Below are positions 60,491 through 64,000 of a DNA stretch of 64,000 nt, piece after piece. Every line of letters begins with the position of its first letter. Position 1 is the first letter of the stretch. The translations under genes were made by a program, and so were the position numbers. The stretch is taken from the NCBI GenBank assembly GCA_036365515.1, contig CM070877.1:4969001-5033000 (forward strand). The letters run 5' to 3'. The stretch comes from Torymus aiolomorphi. Taxonomy: Eukaryota; Arthropoda; Insecta; Hymenoptera; Torymidae. The notes under the pieces are model-generated. The model was not told the DNA's origin. It made no database searches and saw only the letters and a list, made by a program, of their open reading frames with translations.

Positions 60491-61421
60491 CCCAGTTGAA
60501 AGTATCTATATCGATTTCATATTCATTCCATACCGATTTCTGAATGAATTTTTCTATATAAACATTTTTTTAAATATGTTCCATTCGGATTTCGATATGG
60601 ATTTTCATATAGATTTTTCCATAAACATTTTAAAACTACGTTTGAAATGGATTTCTATATCAATTTCCACGTGGATTTGCACACCAAGATAGTTTCATGT
60701 GGATTTCTATGTAAAAATTCATATGGAGATCAATTTGAAACGTATTTTTAAAGTGACTTTATGAAAGTTTGCTCAGAAATCAACATAGAAATTCATATGG
60801 AACGTACTTTGACATGGAATTACACTAGAAAATCTATATGGAAATCCATTTGGAATGTACTACTAAAATGTTGCCAGAAAAACCTACATAAAAATCCATG
60901 TAGAAATCCATCTGAAAAGTATTTCAAAAATGTTCGTAGGGTGACTTCGCCAGTAAATGAATGAACGAAAGGGTTACGTGATATTTTTAATCACTTTAAT
61001 AAAATGCTTTTATGATATTAAACCGTCAAAAAATGTATTTTTTCAAAGTTTGAAATTGGGGGAAGGTGCTTCATCAGGCCAGAAACATTAAAAATATATT
61101 TTATCAACGATTTTTATTAAAAGATGTTCATTCACTGGTGTCTGTTCCACCACTGGTGAAGTCACCCTAGAAATATCTAGACGGAAATCTATATAGAAAT
61201 CAATATGGAACCTATTTTGAAAATGTTTATAGAAACATTTATTTGGAAATACGTATGGAACAAATTTCTTTAATGATTTCTATAAAGAATTCCATATGGA
61301 TTTCTATTTTGAATTTCAATATGACGATTTGGGACCGATTTCAATATAGATTCCATATGGATTCTATATGGATTCTATATTGCTTTCCATATGAAATCCA
61401 TATGGATATTTTTAACTGGAT
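60491..61421. mobile_element. Foldback element with arms of CCATATGGATTTCTAT-type motifs, interrupted by a nested element
   Basis: CCCAGTTGAAAGTATCTATA with ATCGATTTC at the left pairs with the right end GAAATCCATATGGATATT and TTTAACTGG. Both arms are built of short degenerate units such as GGATTTCTATATGGA and its complement. The 231-bp element at 60938-61168 interrupts the right side of the left array. The 67- and 64-residue frames here are translated motif arrays. Confidence 0.65.
60938..61168. mobile_element. Nested TIR element with AGGGTGACTTC termini
   Basis: AGGGTGACTTCGCCAGT at the left is the imperfect inverted repeat of CCACTGGTGAAGTCACCCT at the right. Subterminal GAATGAAC and GTTCATTC are also opposed. 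It is inserted in the motif array of the surrounding foldback element. No coding content. Confidence 0.7.
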
Positions 61422-61706
61422 ACACGATGTACCATAGGAGGTCTCACAATGTCCTATAAGAATAATATTAGCCAATCTCATCGAATTCACTCAAAATAAT
61501 GCTCAGTTACAGTTACAGAATAGGCCTGTGGTATACAATGGTATTAGTTTCAACATTTGTGAATAATGGATGAAAAGTCACACATGCATAGATCGGAGAA
61601 AGCAATAACATATCTATTATTTTTGTCAATATTCAAACTATGAATCCCATGTACCATACTTACAATCAATTCTAAAACCCACTTCTATGAACTTGTCTAA
61701 AAGCAG

Positions 61707-62220
61707 TCTTACGACCGGTCATCCAATCCATTATCATCGATTGGTCGCGGCAGCGCGCACCCTGGGAACACATGGTGATGGTCCGTCAAGCTCGTCGCGC
61801 TCGGGTATTCACTATCAGCGGCTACGCCATCATGTTTGGTTGCTTTTTGGGCTTCGTAGCCTCTCCCTTCTTCGGCCTCAGCATTCGTATTGTTAACAAC
61901 ATCACCGATCCGGGTGGCGAACGTTTTCTCCCCCTGCAGACGTACTACCCGTACGAAGCCGAAGCCTCGCCATACTTTGAGCTGACTTATGTATCACAGC
62001 TTATTGCAGGGAGTTTTGTAGGTATTGCCTTCTCCGTACCGGATAATTTTTTTGGTGCTCTTGTGTTTCACGCCAGCGCGCAGTGCGAGATCCTAGTCGC
62101 CAAGATGAGCGATTTGTTCCCGAGGGAAGACGACGCCGATGTCGCAACGATGACAGCGCAGGGCAGCTTTTTCAAGATAAAGCTAAGACAATTGGTTAAT
62201 ACTCATACTCATCTTATTAG
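61707..62220 (+). CDS. Odorant receptor, coding exon 2 (TM3-TM4)
   Basis: Acceptor AAAAGCAG gives GTC TTA CGA in frame with the upstream exon (VLRPVIQSIIIDWSRQRAPW). The earlier bases are closed by an in-frame TGA, fixing the exon start near here; the first ATG at 61772 is internal and not the true start. Motifs include MVRQARRARVFTISGYAIMF (TM3 start), a two-cysteine-free extracellular loop with NNIT and YYPYEAEASPYF, the TM4 stretch LTYVSQLIAGSFVGIAFSVP, and the conserved HASAQCEILVAKM and RQLVNTHTHLIR. It ends ATTAG|GTTTGT in phase 2. Confidence 0.93.
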
Positions 62221-63053
62221 GTTTGTATATATTGTCATTTTAACGTATTTTATTTTTTATAATTATTAATTTTGAACAATGAATGTTGTTTGATAGAGAG
62301 ACACTAATTATTATTGCAGTCTATTAATTAATTCAGTGTAGAGTCCTATAGGTAGATAAACACCTACGAAATAGGTACGAAGAAGCCAAAAATAATTTCT
62401 AACTTAAAAGAGCACGAAGATTCATTTTCAGTCAGGAACCAAAACACATTTAGACATTTGTATGATTTATATAAGTTTAGTTGTTTACAGTCGGTTTCTG
62501 ATAAGCTAAGCACATAAGAGATTTGTGCGGGTTTACAAAATTCAGGTATTTAGATCTCGGAGAAAAAAAAATTGTAGAGGGATGGTGTAAAGTTGGTTTT
62601 GAAGGGAGCAAACAATGCTACATTGTTTTGTAGAAAAGATTAACAAAAAAATTGTATTTACTTTGTTTTTTAAGATATCTCAAAAATCTTATACCTAATG
62701 ATATCTCCAAATTCAGACGTGGTGGACGAATTCTGACCTTGGAATCATACTTAGGGGACCAAAATACACCAAGATATGATAGTCCGATCTAAAGTGCAGA
62801 AGCTTTTCTTTTGTGCTATTATTAGTTTTTGTAGTATGCCATTAAAATAGAAGAATACTCGTGTAATGAGCAATACACATAATATGTAATAGATATAGAG
62901 TACATTTTTTACCAAACTGTAAAATGTATACAATATTTATATTGACAATTTAGAAATTAGTAATATTATATTTAGACTACACAGGGGTGATACAGTATAG
63001 TCTTGTTACTAACAAAGCTACACTTATGGCTTCTTTTTATTCGTTTTCATCAG
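62221..63053 (+). other. Intron 2 of the odorant receptor
   Basis: An 833-nt AT-rich intron between a GTTTGT donor and TTTTCATCAG acceptor. No large inverted repeat was recognised in it. Confidence 0.75.
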
Positions 63054-63153
63054 GTTTGTAGATGCCATAGAAAACTCCTTCAACCTGCTGATCTTAGCAC
63101 AGGTTCTTTGTTTATCAGTCATAATGTGTTGCCTGGGATTCGGAGTTATACGA
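63054..63153 (+). CDS. Odorant receptor, coding exon 3 (TM5)
   Basis: A 100-nt exon, acceptor TTTTCATCAG, donor GTAAGA. It enters in phase 2 (AG|G, Arg) and leaves in phase 0. It encodes FVDAIENSFNLLILAQVLCL then SVIMCCLGFGVIR. The F-x-x-x-I/L-x-N-x-F/Y pattern after an H-x-x-I block is typical of insect ORs. Confidence 0.94.
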
Positions 63154-63219
63154 GTAAGAAACCGAAAATATGGTTACACATATTACAGAATTATATGATT
63201 AATTTTCAAAATATTTCAG

Positions 63220-63342
63220 TCAATAGGCAGCGAAGCCGAAAGTCCACCAGTGATTCAGGTAATCACATTGGCAGGAACGTTACTTAACTTGATGATCCAT
63301 ATGTTCGTTTATTGCATTGCAAGTGAAATTCTTGCAAAACAC
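63220..63342 (+). CDS. Odorant receptor, coding exon 4 (TM6)
   Basis: A 123-nt phase-0 exon with acceptor ATATTTCAG and donor GTGAGT. It encodes SIGSEAESPPVIQVITLAGT and LLNLMIHMFVYCIASEILAK then H. The hydrophobic middle is TM6 and the YC-x-AxE-I/L end matches the family (gate region). Confidence 0.94.
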
Positions 63343-63430
63343 GTGAGTGTCATTTTCAGAATTTTCAGTATTATGTGTATAATATATAGTTTGAATTGAA
63401 AAAAAAAATACTTTTTTTTCTATCTCGAAG

Positions 63431-63586
63431 AGCTTAGACTTCTTCCACGCCGTTTACTGTTCCAATTGGTACTTGTCGTCAGGCACATTTCCTCGAGACA
63501 TCATTCCCATCATGTTGAGATCCAAGTTTCCTTTACAACTGACAGCCGGAAAATTTTTGTTTTTATCTCTCAATACCTACCTCAAT
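63431..63586 (+). CDS. Odorant receptor, coding exon 5 (start of TM7)
   Basis: A 156-nt phase-0 exon, acceptor TATCTCGAAG, donor GTATGT. It encodes SLDFFHAVYCSNWYLSSGTF, PRDIIPIMLRSKFPLQLTAG and KFLFLSLNTYLN. The Y-x-x-N/D-WY motif and L-T-A-G-K-F-x-x-L-S-L-x-T-Y/F are the hallmark OR C-terminal motif. Confidence 0.95.
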
Positions 63587-63659
63587 GTATGTATTTTTGT
63601 TAATAATTCTATACCTAGTAAATCCCAAATGTAATGATCACCCTTCACTTTTTTTGTAG

Positions 63660-63713
63660 ATATTAAAGACGTCAGTTGGCTACATTTCTATGTTATTGAC
63701 TGTTAGTAGTTAA
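63660..63713 (+). CDS. Odorant receptor, coding exon 6 (C-terminus)
   Basis: A 54-nt exon after acceptor TTTTTTGTAG. It encodes ILKTSVGYISMLLTVSS and stops at TAA 63711-63713. It completes TM7 with the usual K-x-S-x-G/Y-x-S/T-x-L-L pattern. The chain from 56536 to 63713 has no internal stop. Loss of the N-terminal few residues is due to the unidentified start exon. Confidence 0.95.
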   Translation: MLKTSVGYISMLLTVSS

Positions 63714-63796
63714 TTTGTTACAAATGCGTTGTGTAAAAAAGATGTTTCCTTGTAGACAAAAATTATTAAAAATGTGAGGTAACACACGTTGACTTC

Positions 63797-63802
63797 AATA
63801 AA
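63797..63802 (+). terminator. Odorant receptor poly(A) signal
   Basis: AATAAA lies 83 bases after the stop codon, with further AATAAA-like words just downstream (63806-63818). Rest of the window (63819-64000) is AT-rich without features. Confidence 0.55.
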
Positions 63803-64000
63803 TGAAAATAAAATAAAGCTAAAATTATAGTCAGTTATTAACATAGGGATTTAAAAAATAGTATTTTAGCATTTAATAGAATCATTGAAGAAAGATTTGC
63901 ATATAAAAAGTAATAAACACTTATGCATTAACTGTACTTATTTAAATATTTATATGATAAGATCTATTTTTTAAACTTTTTTAAAAACTTTCATCGAAAC

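Larger units (their letters stand above)
56806..61706 (+). other. Presumed intron 1 of the odorant receptor, filled with repeats
   Basis: The 4.9-kb interval contains the AACGTTTT-rich block, two palindromes, the pseudo-exon copy and two further foldback elements, one with a nested insertion. No remnant of receptor exons 2-6 was seen between the two exon-1 copies. Confidence 0.5.

Noticed and set aside
61772..61774. ATG at 61772 as the receptor start
   Set aside because: Conserved receptor residues (IQSIIIDWSRQRAPWEH) are encoded in frame upstream of it and join the splice acceptor at 61706, so it is an internal methionine.

Overview
The window looks like AT-rich nuclear DNA from an insect, most likely a hymenopteran and plausibly a parasitoid wasp. 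That placement rests on an insect seven-transmembrane odorant receptor gene (56.5-63.7 kb, + strand), GT-AG introns, and very sparse genes among dense foldback and simple repeats. The order-level placement is inference from the style of the receptor; I could not compare with any genome.

Three protein-coding loci are supported. (1) The terminal coding exon of an RNF7/RBX2 (Roc2/SAG) RING-H2 protein lies at 22489-22670 (+); its upstream exons are not visible. (2) A complete four-exon PAK4-type p21-activated kinase (orthologue of Drosophila mushroom bodies tiny) is on the minus strand at 46272-49572. It predicts 681 residues, with an N-terminal CRIB/PBD, a long polar linker and an intact kinase domain. 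A presumed promoter/5' UTR lies around 50.6-51.4 kb. (3) An odorant receptor has six coding exons from 56536 to 63713 (+) and about 405 residues, with only the first few residues missing. Its 4.9-kb first intron holds a second, decayed copy of exon 1 (59492-59761; two frameshifts and a nonsense codon) plus at least four long inverted-repeat elements, one carrying a further nested element. The three loci show no functional link beyond sharing the region.

Region by region: 0-22 kb is intergenic or the intron of the RNF7 gene, with foldback elements, a 5S-rRNA-derived sequence (11.7 kb) and a tRNA-like element (21.3 kb). 22.5 kb is the RNF7 end. 23-46 kb has no recognisable coding sequence, but it has CpG-rich promoter-like patches at 24.0-24.3, 31.0, 34.3-34.7 and 42.2-42.4 kb and large palindromes at 24.7, 31.8, 35.6, 38.5, 39.7 and 41.1 kb. 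46-51.5 kb is the PAK4 kinase. 51.5-56.5 kb is repeats. 56.5-64 kb is the odorant receptor.

The outstanding feature is the density of long inverted repeats (about 150-1200 bp). Several have arms built of degenerate short tandem motifs, and they fall into recognisable families. One family has CACTGA(G/C)AGAAAA termini, another has CGAAGAAAAG/ACTAGCAC motif arms, and a third is a GGAACAG palindrome seen three times. Two elements carry an internal tRNA-like segment. No transposase, reverse transcriptase, CRISPR array or rRNA operon was recognised. All repeat boundaries were read by eye.
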